Source of the DNA: Trifolium pratense
Lineage: Eukaryota; Streptophyta; Magnoliopsida; Fabales; Fabaceae
Assembly: GCF_020283565.1 (NCBI RefSeq)
Contig: NC_060060.1
Span: forward strand, 7,502,001 to 7,566,000
Direction of reading: 5' to 3'
DNA length: 64,000 nucleotides
The notes under the pieces are model-generated. The model had not been told where the DNA came from. It ran no database searches and saw only the letters and a list, made by a program, of their open reading frames with translations. The position numbers were made by a program, and so were the translations under genes. Positions 1 through 11,800 of the stretch are shown here, piece after piece. Positions within the stretch are counted from its first letter, which is position 1, and every line of letters starts with the position of its first letter.

Positions 1-1820
1 ACTAATTCGATAAAAAAAATACCTGTTGTTACTGGAAATTATCGGATGTTTAAAAAAAAAAGCAATAATATATTTAAAGTGTAGAAAATGTTGAATAAAT
101 AAGTGTTGTCTTTGGTGGTGCTCGTGCTCCTCGGGTGTTCATCATCATCATACAAATGGATCGAAGCAGTGCTTTATGGAATCTGACAAAGAGTTAGCAA
201 AGTTGATTCACAAATCAAATTGAATTGGAAATGAAAAAATACAATTAATGTATTTGGGGTAAATGTGCAATTATAAGAAAGTGGTATCTAATAATAACAA
301 TTAACAAACAAAGACTCATAAATGTTTCTATGTTTGACAACTAGGATGGGTCAAGTAACCCAATTCTTAAGAATGGGTACTTAAGAATTTGCCTTTTAGT
401 ATTAGTTAAAGAATACAATCAAAGAAAATAAAAGTAATTATAAAATTACTTTGGAAACTAAAAGTAGCGATTATTTTTTGGGTTATCATAATATTATATT
501 ATAAATATAAAGTTATCCACTACCGTTTAGTAGTGACTAATTATGAGACATCCTTGTTAAAACAAAATTTGAAACCAATATTATGAAATAAATACAAAAC
601 AGTTAAACACAAAAACATATTCTAGTGAGTGAAAGAGTAATCTCCCATTTTGAGTATGAGGTCAAATTCCAACCTAGGAGTGTACAAAGAGCTTTGTTTC
701 CATTTTAGAACAGAGAGCAATCTTGTTGCAGGTAGGGCAGTCAATCCAGTCCTCCACCAAATCCTTTCCTCTGTCAAAATTGGTACAGTAGCCAGCCCTT
801 CCTACAGGCATGTTGCATATATGCACCTGCATGGTATGGTATATAGTACTTACTACTACTAGTACTACCAATAAATAACTAATTGGTTTGTTTGGCATTA
901 CTATTTTAACACTAAAAACTAACAAGTGATCAATAAAGTCACAAAACAACATTCATATTTTAGAATCAAATCAAACAATCATTCATTCAATATTTCTCAA
1001 CATTATATTTGACCATGTTAACAACAGATAGACAGGTGTTGGACAAATAAGATATACACATAAATAGACCAAGGAAAAGAAGAAGAAGAAGCAGCAGCTA
1101 TAGAACTTGTAAAAAGAAACAAAATATAGGAAATAAAAGATAGACAATAATGACATTAAGGAAACTTTAGTTTAGAACATTCAATGTAGTGCCAAGATAA
1201 TACTATAACGAAGGAAATTGTCACTTTCCAACATTTGAATTGGAAAGTGTTCACTGACACTATAAATTAATTAAGGAAGGAGCTTTTATGCTCGATGATT
1301 TTACTATCTTAATTTGTTTAATGTCATCCCCAACTCAAAAAATGTGTATTTTTTCTTTTTTCTACAAGGGAAATTAATTAAAAATTAAGATAGCTATATG
1401 TATCAATTAAAACATGTTTTCTAAAGCCGGTTTTTACTTTTAAAATAGATATGTCATTTAATGGATTTCTAGTTTTCTTGGGGCTCAAGTACTATTTTAC
1501 ATACAGTAAAAAAAATAAAATAATATACTACATTGAAAATAAATAAGTCTGACCGGAGAATCTGGAGTTTAGTTTTGCTTTATTTATCTACGTTTATTTA
1601 TTGTTCATTTAATATAAATACAAGTTACTTCATGTCCGTTTGCCCTACCTTTTTTTGAGCTTATGCAAATAGCTTATACAATATAAATTAAGTTTTATGT
1701 TATTTTATAAGTTCACAGTAGTGAAAATTGTAATATTTTATGTTATTTTATGCTTATAAAAATAAACTTGTATATGTATCTCTCATAAATGAACAATGAA
1801 GTTAGATAAAAAGAGTAAGA
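1..1820. other. AT-rich non-coding flank
   Basis: No convincing gene is visible apart from one short possible exon on the minus strand (described separately at 674-826). The rest is AT-rich, with stop codons in all frames and no recognisable protein motif or tandem array. It lies upstream of the RNase III-like gene and its MITE. Confidence 0.5.
674..826 (-). other. possible orphan terminal exon
   Basis: On the minus strand, a sequence resembling a splice acceptor (ATGCAG followed by GTGCAT) opens a 50-codon frame ending in TAG. It has a balanced codon composition and two Cys-X2-Cys-like pairs (DCPTCNK region), unlike the surrounding AT-rich DNA. I do not recognise the family, and no upstream exon could be found on the same strand before the RNase III-like gene. 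It may be a relic exon or chance. Confidence 0.2.
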
Positions 1821-2224
1821 GGCCGTTTGTTATAGCTTATTTTAGAAAAAAATCACTTTTTTTATAAAAATAATCACTTTTAATTGTTTTGCGTCAGTTT
1901 GTTAGAGATTTTTAAAATAATCAGAAGCTAAAAATAATCAGAAAACAACTAAAAATGAGAAGCTACTAAGAGTAACTTATAAAATAATAGATTTTTTTTA
2001 GAGGAGAGAGAAAAGAAATGTTAGAAGGAGAAAGTTGTTTGTAATTAAAGAAATCACTTTTATAAGTTGTATCCAAACAAACTAAAGATTATTTTATTTA
2101 AAAAAAGTGATTTTTATTATAATAAACAAACGCAAAGAAAATTCAACTTTTCTAGAAATCTCTAAAATCTCTAAATTATTTTAGATCAAAATCACTATTT
2201 TTTTAATCCGTAACAAACGCACCC
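1821..2224. mobile_element. MITE-like inverted-repeat element in the RTL promoter region
   Basis: The stretch opens with GGCCGTTTGTTA and closes with TAACAAACGCACCC, so the ends are imperfect inverted repeats. Both sub-terminal regions repeat TTATTTTAGA…AAAATCAC in opposite orientation, and there is no ORF. A TAA follows the right end and TAAGA precedes the left end, so a 3-bp TAA target duplication is possible but not clean. It ends about 100 bp upstream of the TATA-like sequence of the RNase III-like gene. Superfamily uncertain (PIF/Harbinger or hAT). Confidence 0.5.
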
Positions 2225-2319
2225 TAAAACTAAACTCAAATAAATGAGTTTTTTTTGGTACAAAAATGAAATTTTCTTGCAAGTAGATGAAAATGAATGA
2301 CTAATTTTATTGTTTTCCT

Positions 2320-2332
2320 TTATATATATTGA
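2320..2332 (+). promoter_or_regulatory. TATA-like element of the RTL gene
   Basis: A TATATATATTG stretch lies about 95 bp upstream of the first ATG (2423), followed by a pyrimidine-rich leader (CTCTCCTC…CTCTCTCT) typical of a plant 5'UTR. The ATG is in good context (ACACCATGG). Confidence 0.45.
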
Positions 2333-2422
2333 AACACATCACCCACATTATACTATATCGAAATTGTCCCTCTCCTCATTTTCTATCTCCATTTTCCACT
2401 CCCACTCTCTCTAACCAACACC

Positions 2423-2872
2423 ATGGAAGCTCAATCACACGAAGATCAAGAAGAAGCACTTCTTAAGCAAACACATGCACTCAAAAAAATAGACCTTAAC
2501 CAAGAGCAACACTTTCCTAAACAACAACAACAATTGGAGACAAAAGAAAATGATTCTCCACCTCCACTTCATGAAGTGGAAACCATTTTGGACTATAAGT
2601 TCAAAAATAAGCACTTATTAGAAAAAGCTTTCACACACCCCACTTACTACAGTGATGATAGCTTATCATATGAACGGTTGGAATACGTCGGAGATGCTGT
2701 TCTTAACCTCTTGATATCAAAGGAACAGTTTTTCTTGTATCCAAATTTGCAACCGGGTCGCTTAACCCGGTTACGAGCTGCGAATGTGAACGCTGAAAAA
2801 CTCGCACGTGTGGCTATCAAACATGGGTTATATCGTTATTTGAGACACAAGAAGCCTATGCTTGGAGAGCAA
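2423..2872 (+). CDS. RTL exon 1
   Basis: Encodes residues 1-150: a polar leader followed by the first part of the RNase III domain, including the ERLEYVGDA signature. The exon ends at GAGCAA before a strong donor (GTAAGT at 2873). The open frame continues 24 codons into the intron before a stop, so intron retention would truncate the protein after the first catalytic half. Confidence 0.85.
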
Positions 2873-5800
2873 GTAAGTTCTGTTTATGTGCTTTTTTGTT
2901 TAATGTGTCATAATGATTTCAGATTTTGTCATAGTTTTTCTTAAATTATTATTGATCATGAAAATTAATTATTTTTTCCAGATGACATACTCTCTACAAT
3001 AAATGGTTGAAAATAAAAACTTGACTGAATCATACATATTGAGGAAGTTTTTTTTTTAGAAAAAAAATAAATTAGGAATAGTTGACATTTTTGCTCCACA
3101 AAATCTATACTTAATATAGTACTATTTGTTTATAACTCATCGAAGGCAGTGGCGGATCCAGGACCCTGGTTCGGGGGTGCAAAATGTAAATTTTAATAAA
3201 TAATTATTAATCGTATCTGTAAAAATTCAAAAAAAAAAAATAACATTGTACCCATAAATACTCATAAAGTTACGTACATAAAATCTCTGTGAGTTTAGCT
3301 CATTTGGTAGAGACATCACATATATTATACACGAGTTGAGGTTACTACCATAGCAACATTTGATATAATCACATCACAATTATATATATCATGTATATAT
3401 ATTCATGACCGATTGATCATGTTACTACCATAGCAACATTTAATATTATCATATTAGAATTATATATATCGTATATATAAATATAGGACCCATTAATCAT
3501 GTTACTATTTGTACAGATAATCACCCATTCGTGATGCTTCACCAGATACGGTTCCGAAGCTCAACAAAATTGGATCATCATTAACAAAACAAACACGATG
3601 CCAATTTTAATTTACTTGATTATTTAATTGATTCAAATATGTTTAAACAGAATCGCAATTTAATCATAAACATGTTTAAACAATTTAAACATAAGTAAAC
3701 AAAACAATCCGATTCAAGGTTTCGTAATTGGCTCTGATACCACTGAAGGGAAATCGTATTTATAGAAAGCAGCGGAATTTAAAATTTTGGATTTCCTTTC
3801 CTTAGATCATTACGAACTTGGAATGAATCAGTGATAGAATTGTTACCTTGGTGAAACAGAAACAGCAAACTCTTTGCTTTGGTTAACGATCACAAGCACC
3901 ACACGATGGCAGCACCTCTAGCCGGTACACACGAACAGCTTCCTTCAACCTTCAGTGCTAGCTGCTATAAGATGAAGGCTTTTGGGAGTGCGGTTTAGGG
4001 TTTCAGAGAACTAGGGTTGATGATAAATTTCGCAAGTGCACGAAAATCACGTAGTAATAAAAATATCGATCCACAGGGATTGTGTGATCAAACTAATCGA
4101 ATGGTGTTCATAGACATTATACAGAAATTACACATAAATTGGGGGTATGTTGAGTAATGAATTGCTAGAAAATAAGCTTGATATAATGGAAAAGCGAGGT
4201 AGAATCATCGGAATCGCCTAGTCTATAGTTCAACCACATGCAATCTACTATATCATAGGAATCTACTCAAGTGTTAACAACTAGATCGACAAAATAGTGA
4301 ATCGCAATCTCTTGTCAAAATCCACTCTATTCGTTGTCGATACTCCCCCGATCTCTCGGGCGGAAGCTACCTACAACGAATGATCTTAACGCGCGTCAAT
4401 CGTTCGCTACACTCTATGCCTCAATCTCTCGACCGGAGACACTCGAGCGCTCAATACAATTCAGTTCAGACATTAAATCAATACTCTCGCACGTGACTTA
4501 ACTCAAAATCATTACAACACTAATGAAGGATTGTAAAGCATTAAACATTGAATTGCATCAAATTAATCACTATGAAAAGAGTAGATTCTTACACATATAA
4601 CAGATTACACATGATCTCCCTACATTCTAGACTATCCTAGATCCTACCTCCAAGGAGTTTAGCTCCTCATCGTTCTTCGTTTGCTTCCTTGCTTCATCGC
4701 CACGGCTTGTGAATCCATGATCTGATGCGCTTGGAGCTCTCCACTGGAGTGTGAATCACGATCTTCAAGTTCCAAGACCAGAATGTAGTCCAATTTTGCA
4801 GAATTTTCCAACCAGAAAACAGAATTATGCAGAAAATATATATACAGAATGCAACCACGCCGCGCGCCAGATCTATCACGCCGCGCGTGGTTGCAAATCC
4901 ATCAACTACGCCGCGCGTGGTAACAGAATCACGCGGCGCGTGATCAAGTCAGAGGCAATCTTCTTCTTCAATCAAGACTTCACGCCGCGCGTGGTCAGGT
5001 ATCACGCCGCGCGTGGTCAAGTCAGAGAGCAACCCAGTTCCTGAACAAGCTTCACGCCGCGCGTGGTCAGGTTTCACGCCGCGCGTGGTCAGAGTGACAA
5101 TCTTGGCTCCCTGTGAGCTCCATCACGCGGCGCGTGATGGGCTACGCCCCCAGCGTAGTGAAAATCCTTCATTTCCTGCAGTTTTTCCTGTTTTCTTGCA
5201 AATCAAGTAATCAAGCTAATGGTTAGATTTCTCTTATATTTATTGCTAAAAACCTACTAAAATGTATCTAATGTTGCTAAAATAGGCATGGAATAGAGAG
5301 TGTGACGATTTGTCATCACAACCCCAAACTTGAACCTTTCCTTGTCCTCAAGGAAACAACTTTTACCTCAAGCTTTTGTGTCAAGACCTTGGCATTTTCC
5401 TTAAATTCACTCGAATCATACATACGTGAGACTCACCTGATGATCAATGATCCATCTGCAAACAATGCTCAATTGCACAGTCGTTCCCGCAAGACATTTT
5501 CAAGTAGTTCACACTTTTTGACCAAAGCTCTATGATTTCATCACACTACTCACATGCACTCTTCAGTTTTTGGTACTTCACTCAAATCAACACATCAATG
5601 CAAGTCAACAATAATTTTGCAAGTAGTCTAAGAATTCATTCGGTTCACTTTGTGCACACACATTAGAGGACTTTTAGGGTTATAACGTGGCTTGGCTAGG
5701 GTGGATGGTGACATTTTGGGATAAGTAGTAGAAAAACTTGGAGTTAGATCCCCCTATTAGTCAAAGAACACTTTCATAAAACCAAACCCTTTTTGAAATA

Positions 5801-8800
5801 TAGTGGACTAGAGAACTTTTTCAAATCATCAAACAAAGTTTTGCAATCCTTTGAAATCAAGGCTATCACCTCTTTTCTATATTTTTCTTCTTTTTTCTTT
5901 TTTATTCATACATCTTTTGTTTTCTTCCTTTTCTCTTCTTCTTTGCCTTGCAATTTTTGAAATTTTTCTCAATTTTCTCAATTTTTCAACTCAAAACTTT
6001 TTGTAAGTTCTCTAGTACCCTCACCCCAAACTTTATTTGTTGCTAATTCCAAAGAGCAACCCCAAACTTAGTGGTGAGCAATGCGCATCAACCACTAATT
6101 AGGTGCCTAACCTCCAAGAAAGTCATTCCTTTTTTCATCAAAAATTTCTTAGGGTTTTGCAAAAATAACATATTCTTTTTCAGCTCAAATTGGTTAAGCA
6201 AAGGATAATTATATGTAAGGGTGGATAGAAAGGCTCAACGGTACCAAGAAACATGCCTCGTGTGTGCTACAAAAGTACCAATCAAATATAAAGACGACAA
6301 GCAAAATCGAGAGACAATACATGAGTGGATATCACACATAGAAGAAAAAGGAGTGTTTGGCTCAATACCTCTCGGTTGGGTCGAACCAAAGAACCGGTCA
6401 AAAAGTGTGCGTTCCCTTCCTTTGCCTCTTGATCACATGAGTGCAACAAGCTATTGCACTGCAAGTTTCACATATCACACACGGAGAAAATCAAGTAATT
6501 GATACTCAAGTGACTAGAAAGAACATGCCAAAATGTTGAAACAAACTCTAGAGGTAAAAATCATTCCACAATTAAACAAAAGAAGATTCAAATCCAGAGT
6601 ACACAAAGAAAATATCCAGCCAATATCCAAGCAACATCAGAATATTATTACAAACCAAACAAATAAAAGACAATGAAGTAAAGATAGAGATAGAGTAGTA
6701 GAATAGTAGCAGCAGCAGCAGATCAGAACATCATCACAGCAACAGTGCACGATCTATAATTGAAGAAAAGGAAGGTTAATAGTAGTCACGTGCATTGATT
6801 TTAGGACTCACATCTTTTTGAAATACTGAGATAGATGGGTGGATCTGAGGCCTAAAACCAAGCACCAGACTGTATACCTTACAACCTGCGAAAACCCTCA
6901 TGAGATTGAATTAATGAAATGAAGGTTACTGGATTCACTTGCACTGATTTTAGGCTTCACATCGCACTTAAGGACGTAAGTGAATTTGATAGATCTGAAG
7001 CCTAAAACCAAGCAGATGAATCTGAATCTTGATGAATGGTGAGTCTTTAGCTAGAACTTGAGAGTTTAAATAATCAGAACAGAATCACCTGAGCACGCCG
7101 CGCGTGACTTACTCCACGCCGCGCGTAGTCCATTTCAAAATTTCTCTCTGGTCCCAAAAATCCAACGGTCATGTTGACCAAATTTAAACGGTCAAGTTGA
7201 CTCTGTCACGCCGCGCGTAGCTCTACGTACGCGGCGCGTGATAACCTTAGCAAAACCACACTCATCTCTGCCTTGGTTACGCGGCGCGTGAAAGGTATCA
7301 TGCCGCGCGGGATCACTAGTCAGAGAGCTCACTTAACCACTTCCAACATCACGCCGCGCGTAGGAAGCAATCACGCGGCGCGTGACCAATGCTCCAGAGG
7401 CACCTCTTTCCTCCTCATACACAACGCCGCGCGTGACTGCACCACGCCCCCAGCGTAGTTTACTTCAACAGTGCTCTGTTTCTGCTCTGTTTGCTGCTGA
7501 AAGCTGCGTACCTACCTGCATCTTTCAAAACAAAACAATTAATCATTAGAAACCGTTGGGTTGCCTCCCAACCAGCGCTTGTTTAACGTCCCGATGCTTG
7601 ACGTTCCATACCCCTAAGGGTCTTGGAAGAAAAGAGCCACGTTGTGCCGAACGAGCTCTCCACCACGATAAACTTTCAACCTTTGACCATTCACCTTAAA
7701 ACTCTGATTCTCCTCCCCTGATTTGAAGATTTCCACAGCCCCATGTGGAAACACCTCCTTAACCACAAAAGGACCAGACCACTTGGACTTGAGTTTTCCG
7801 GGGAACAATTTGAATCGGGAGTTAAATAGAAGCACCAATTGTCCTTCGTGAAACTTTTTCAGAACTAATTGCGCATCATGATAGCGCTTAGTCCTTGCCT
7901 TGTACAACACTGCATTTTCATATGCCCTTTCGCGCCATTCCTCTAACTCGTTGAGCTTCAACAACCGAGCTCTACCGGCGAGTGTGGCATCCATGTTCAG
8001 TTGCTTAACAGCCCAGTATGCCTTATGCTCAAGTTCCACGGGTAAATGACATGCTTTTCCATAAACCAACTGATACGGGGAAAAACCGAGATGAGTTTTA
8101 AACGCAGTACGGTATGCCCATAACGCGTCGTCCAGTTTGAGTGACCAATCCTTCCTTGATGAAGAAACCGTCTTCTCAAGAATCTGTTTCAACTGGCGAT
8201 TGGATACTTCAACCTGTCCGGAAGTTTGAGGGTGATAAGGAGTAGCAACCTTGTGCTTAACGTTATACTTCCTCAACAAATTTTCCAGATGCTGATTAAT
8301 GAAGTGCTTTCCTCCATCGCTGATTAAGATCCTCGGCACCCCGAATCTTGTAAATATGTTCTTTTTGAGAAACCGCACCACAGTGGCTGAATCATTGGCT
8401 TGGCAAGCTGTAGCTTCGACCCACTTTGTAACATAATCCACACAAACCAAAATGTGCACATTAGATTGGGACGAAGGAAATGGTCCCATGAAATCGATCC
8501 CCCATACATCAAATGGTTCGACTTCAGTTAGGCCATGCTGTGGCATCTCATCTCTTTTAGAAACACCCCCCGATCGTTGACATGCATCACAAGCCTTTAC
8601 AAACTCCATACAATCTTGAAATATCGTTGGCCAAAAGAACCCACATTGTAAAACCTTCGCAGCTGTTCTTGGGCCACTATGATGCCCGCCACAAGGCGAG
8701 TTATGACAATGCCACATAATACCTCGGATCTCGCTATCGGCCACACATCGACGAATCATGCCATCATTACTCATTTTGAACAAAAATGGATCATCCCAGA

Positions 8801-11800
8801 AATAATGTCTCGAATCCGCGAAGAGCTTCTTCTTTTGTTGTGCCGTCATTTCTTCCGGAATGAATCCACTAGCTTTGAGATTGGCAATGTCACCGAACCA
8901 AGGAAACTCAGATACGGCAAGCAATTTTTCATCCGGGAATTCACACTTAATAGCTTCTTCCTTATTAGTAATATCTGGATTGCTTAGCCTTGAGAGGTGA
9001 TCAGCCACCACATTCTCTACCCCCTTCTTGTCTCGAATTTCCAAATCAAACTCCTGTAAAAGCAACATCCATCGCAACAACCGCGGCTTGGAATCGCCCT
9101 TTGTCAACAAATACTTCAAAGCTGAATGATCTGTAAAAACAATCACTTTTGACCCAATTAGATAGGAACGAAACTTTTCCAATGCGAATACCACCGCTAG
9201 CAATTCCTTCTCCGTTGTGGTGTAGTTAATTTGATTCTCATTAAGGACCTTGCTAGAGTAGTAAATCACATGGAAAAGTTTGTTATGGTGTTGGCCTAGG
9301 ACTGCACCAACCGCGTAATCACTTGCATCGCACATCAATTCAAATGGGAGGTCCCATTGTGGTGCAACGATCACGGGAGCAGTAACCAACTTGGTTTTAA
9401 GACAATTAAACGCGGTCACACAAGCCTCATCAAAAAGAAACACCGTATCCTTTACTAGTAAGGATGATAAGGGTTTTGCAATTTTTGAAAAATCCTTAAT
9501 GAACCGCCGGTAGAACCCGGCATGTCCGAGAAAACTCCTTACCCCCTTTACATTTAACGGTGGAGGTAGCTCTTTGATTACTTCAATTTTGGCTTGGTCT
9601 ACTTCAATCCCCTTTGAGGAGATTTTATGACCGAGAACAATCCCTTCTCTTACCATAAAGTGACATTTTTCCCAATTTAAAACCAAATTGGTACTTATAC
9701 ACCTTTTCAGCACATCATTCAAATTAGAAAGGCAAAAATCGAAAGACTTACCGAAAACCGAAAAGTCATCCATAAATACCTCCATTGTGTCCTCCATCAT
9801 ATCGGAGAAGATGGCAAGCATACATCTTTGAAACGTTGCTGGGGCATTACATAATCCAAAAGGCATTCTTCGATATGCAAACACCCCAAAGGGACAAGTA
9901 AATGCCGTTTTCTCTTGATCTTCCGGATCGACGGTGATCTGATTATAACCTGAGTAACCATCAAGGAAACAGTAGAACTCTTGCCCCGCTAACCGTTCCA
10001 ACATCTGATCCATGAATGGCAAGGGAAAGTGATCCTTCCTAGTAGCGGTGTTGAGCCGGCGATAGTCAATGCACATACGCCATCCCGTAACAGTCCGAGA
10101 TGGAATAAACTCATTCTTATCGTTTTTCACCACCGTCATTCCCCCCTTTTTCGGCACCACATGCACCGGAGATACCCAAGCACTATCGGAGATAGGGTAT
10201 ATCATGCCGGCCTCCAATAGTTTCAGCACCTCTTTCTTCACAACTTCCTTCATGGTAGGATTGAGTCTTCGTTGCGGTTGCACCACTGGTTTAAACTCCG
10301 CTTCCAACTTGATTTTATGCATGCAAAAAGTGGGACTTATTCCTTTCAGATCGGAGATAGTCCATCCCATTGCGGCTTTGTTAGACTTCAAAACTCTCAA
10401 CAGTTTCTCTTCTTCCAAATGAGTGAGTTTGCTGCTAATGATGGCTGGAAACGAAGCATCATCACTTAAGAACACATACTTCAGATGTGAAGGGAGTTGC
10501 TTTAGTTCGGGAACTTTCCTCTCTTCTTTCATTTGATCCTTGTTTCTCACTTCAAGGAGGCTTTCAAACTTAGGACTTTCATCTATCCGACTAGCATTCA
10601 AATTGCTAAGACACAACTCAATTTCTCGCTCCCCTTCCTCTTCCACATTATCCAATGAGTTAACTAACACTTTTTCAAGAGTGGAGGAGGAGTGTTAAAC
10701 CTTAAAGATGTCTTCAATGACCTCATCAACCACTTCAATTCTGAAACATTGAGTGTCATCGTCGTGTTGTTTCATAGCTTCAAACACATTAAAGAGGATT
10801 TGTTCACCGTCAGTCCGGAACATTAGTTCTCCCAATTCCACATCGATAAGGGCGCGTCCGGTAGCCAAGAATGGTCTTCCTAACAGCAAGGGTTCCCAAT
10901 TCTTGTCTTCTTCCATGTCTAAGACGACAAAGTCAGCTGGAAAAACAAATCCGCCAACTCGCACCAGAACATCATGTAAGATACCTTCCGGATACACGAT
11001 GGATCTATCCGCCAAAGAGAGACTCATCTTTGTCGGCTTTGCTACAGCTCCTGGTATCTTCTTCATCATTGACAACGGCATCAAATTTACACTAGCACCC
11101 AAGTCACACAAAGCCTTTCCAATAGTGAGATCCCCAATGGAGCATGGAATGGTAAAGCTCCCCGGATCTTTCTTTTTCTGCGGTAGCTTCCGTTGAATGA
11201 GGGCGCTGCACTCTTCCGTCATACTTACCATCTCATCATCTAATGGTTTTCTTTTCTTTGTGAGCAGCTCCTTCAAAAACTTCGCATAACTCGACATTTG
11301 CTCCAAAGCCTCCACTAACGGTATAGCCATCTCAAGCTTGTTCAACACCTTCATGAATTTCTTGAACTCCTTCTCCCGCTCAAGATTCTTCACTTTCTTT
11401 CTCCTAGGAAAAGGCATCCTAGCATATGGCGATTCATCAACTCCCTTACCTTTCTCAACCTTCTTACTCTCTTTTTCTTTTATCTCCCTCTGTTTTTCAA
11501 CTTCTTCTTTTTCATCCTTACTGATCTCAACTTCCTTGGTCATAGTTTCCTTTTCTACTTCTCCCTCATATCTCTCATTTTCAACTACGGCCTCTTGCTT
11601 ATTTTCAACTTCTCCCTCATTGACCTTCTTCTTCAAGGGCTTCTCCACAGCTGGCCTTTCCGGTATCTCTCTACTCCTCAACGTGATTCCATTGCAAGTT
11701 TCATTTTTCGGATTATCATGAGTGTTTCCACCGAAACCTCCTTGGTTTTGCAACATAGAAAACTGTCTTGACAGCTGACCCATTTGCACCTCAAGATTCT

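Noticed and set aside
3288..3345. functional tRNA gene
   Set aside because: Box A-like sequence but no cloverleaf, and the same stretch recurs within a MITE; a SINE-like relic.
4694..5210. ORFs over the Athila LTR palindromes (repeated HAARD/TPRVV-type peptides)
   Set aside because: They are translations of the repeated palindromic DNA and lie in an LTR; no protein support.
4856..7458. CRISPR array
   Set aside because: The regular palindromes have no uniform spacers and sit in a plant retrotransposon.
8679..8987. plus-strand ORFs inside Athila pol and gag (8679, 10029, 10069, 10753, 11338, 12791)
   Set aside because: Shadows of the strong minus-strand pol and gag frames; no independent motif.
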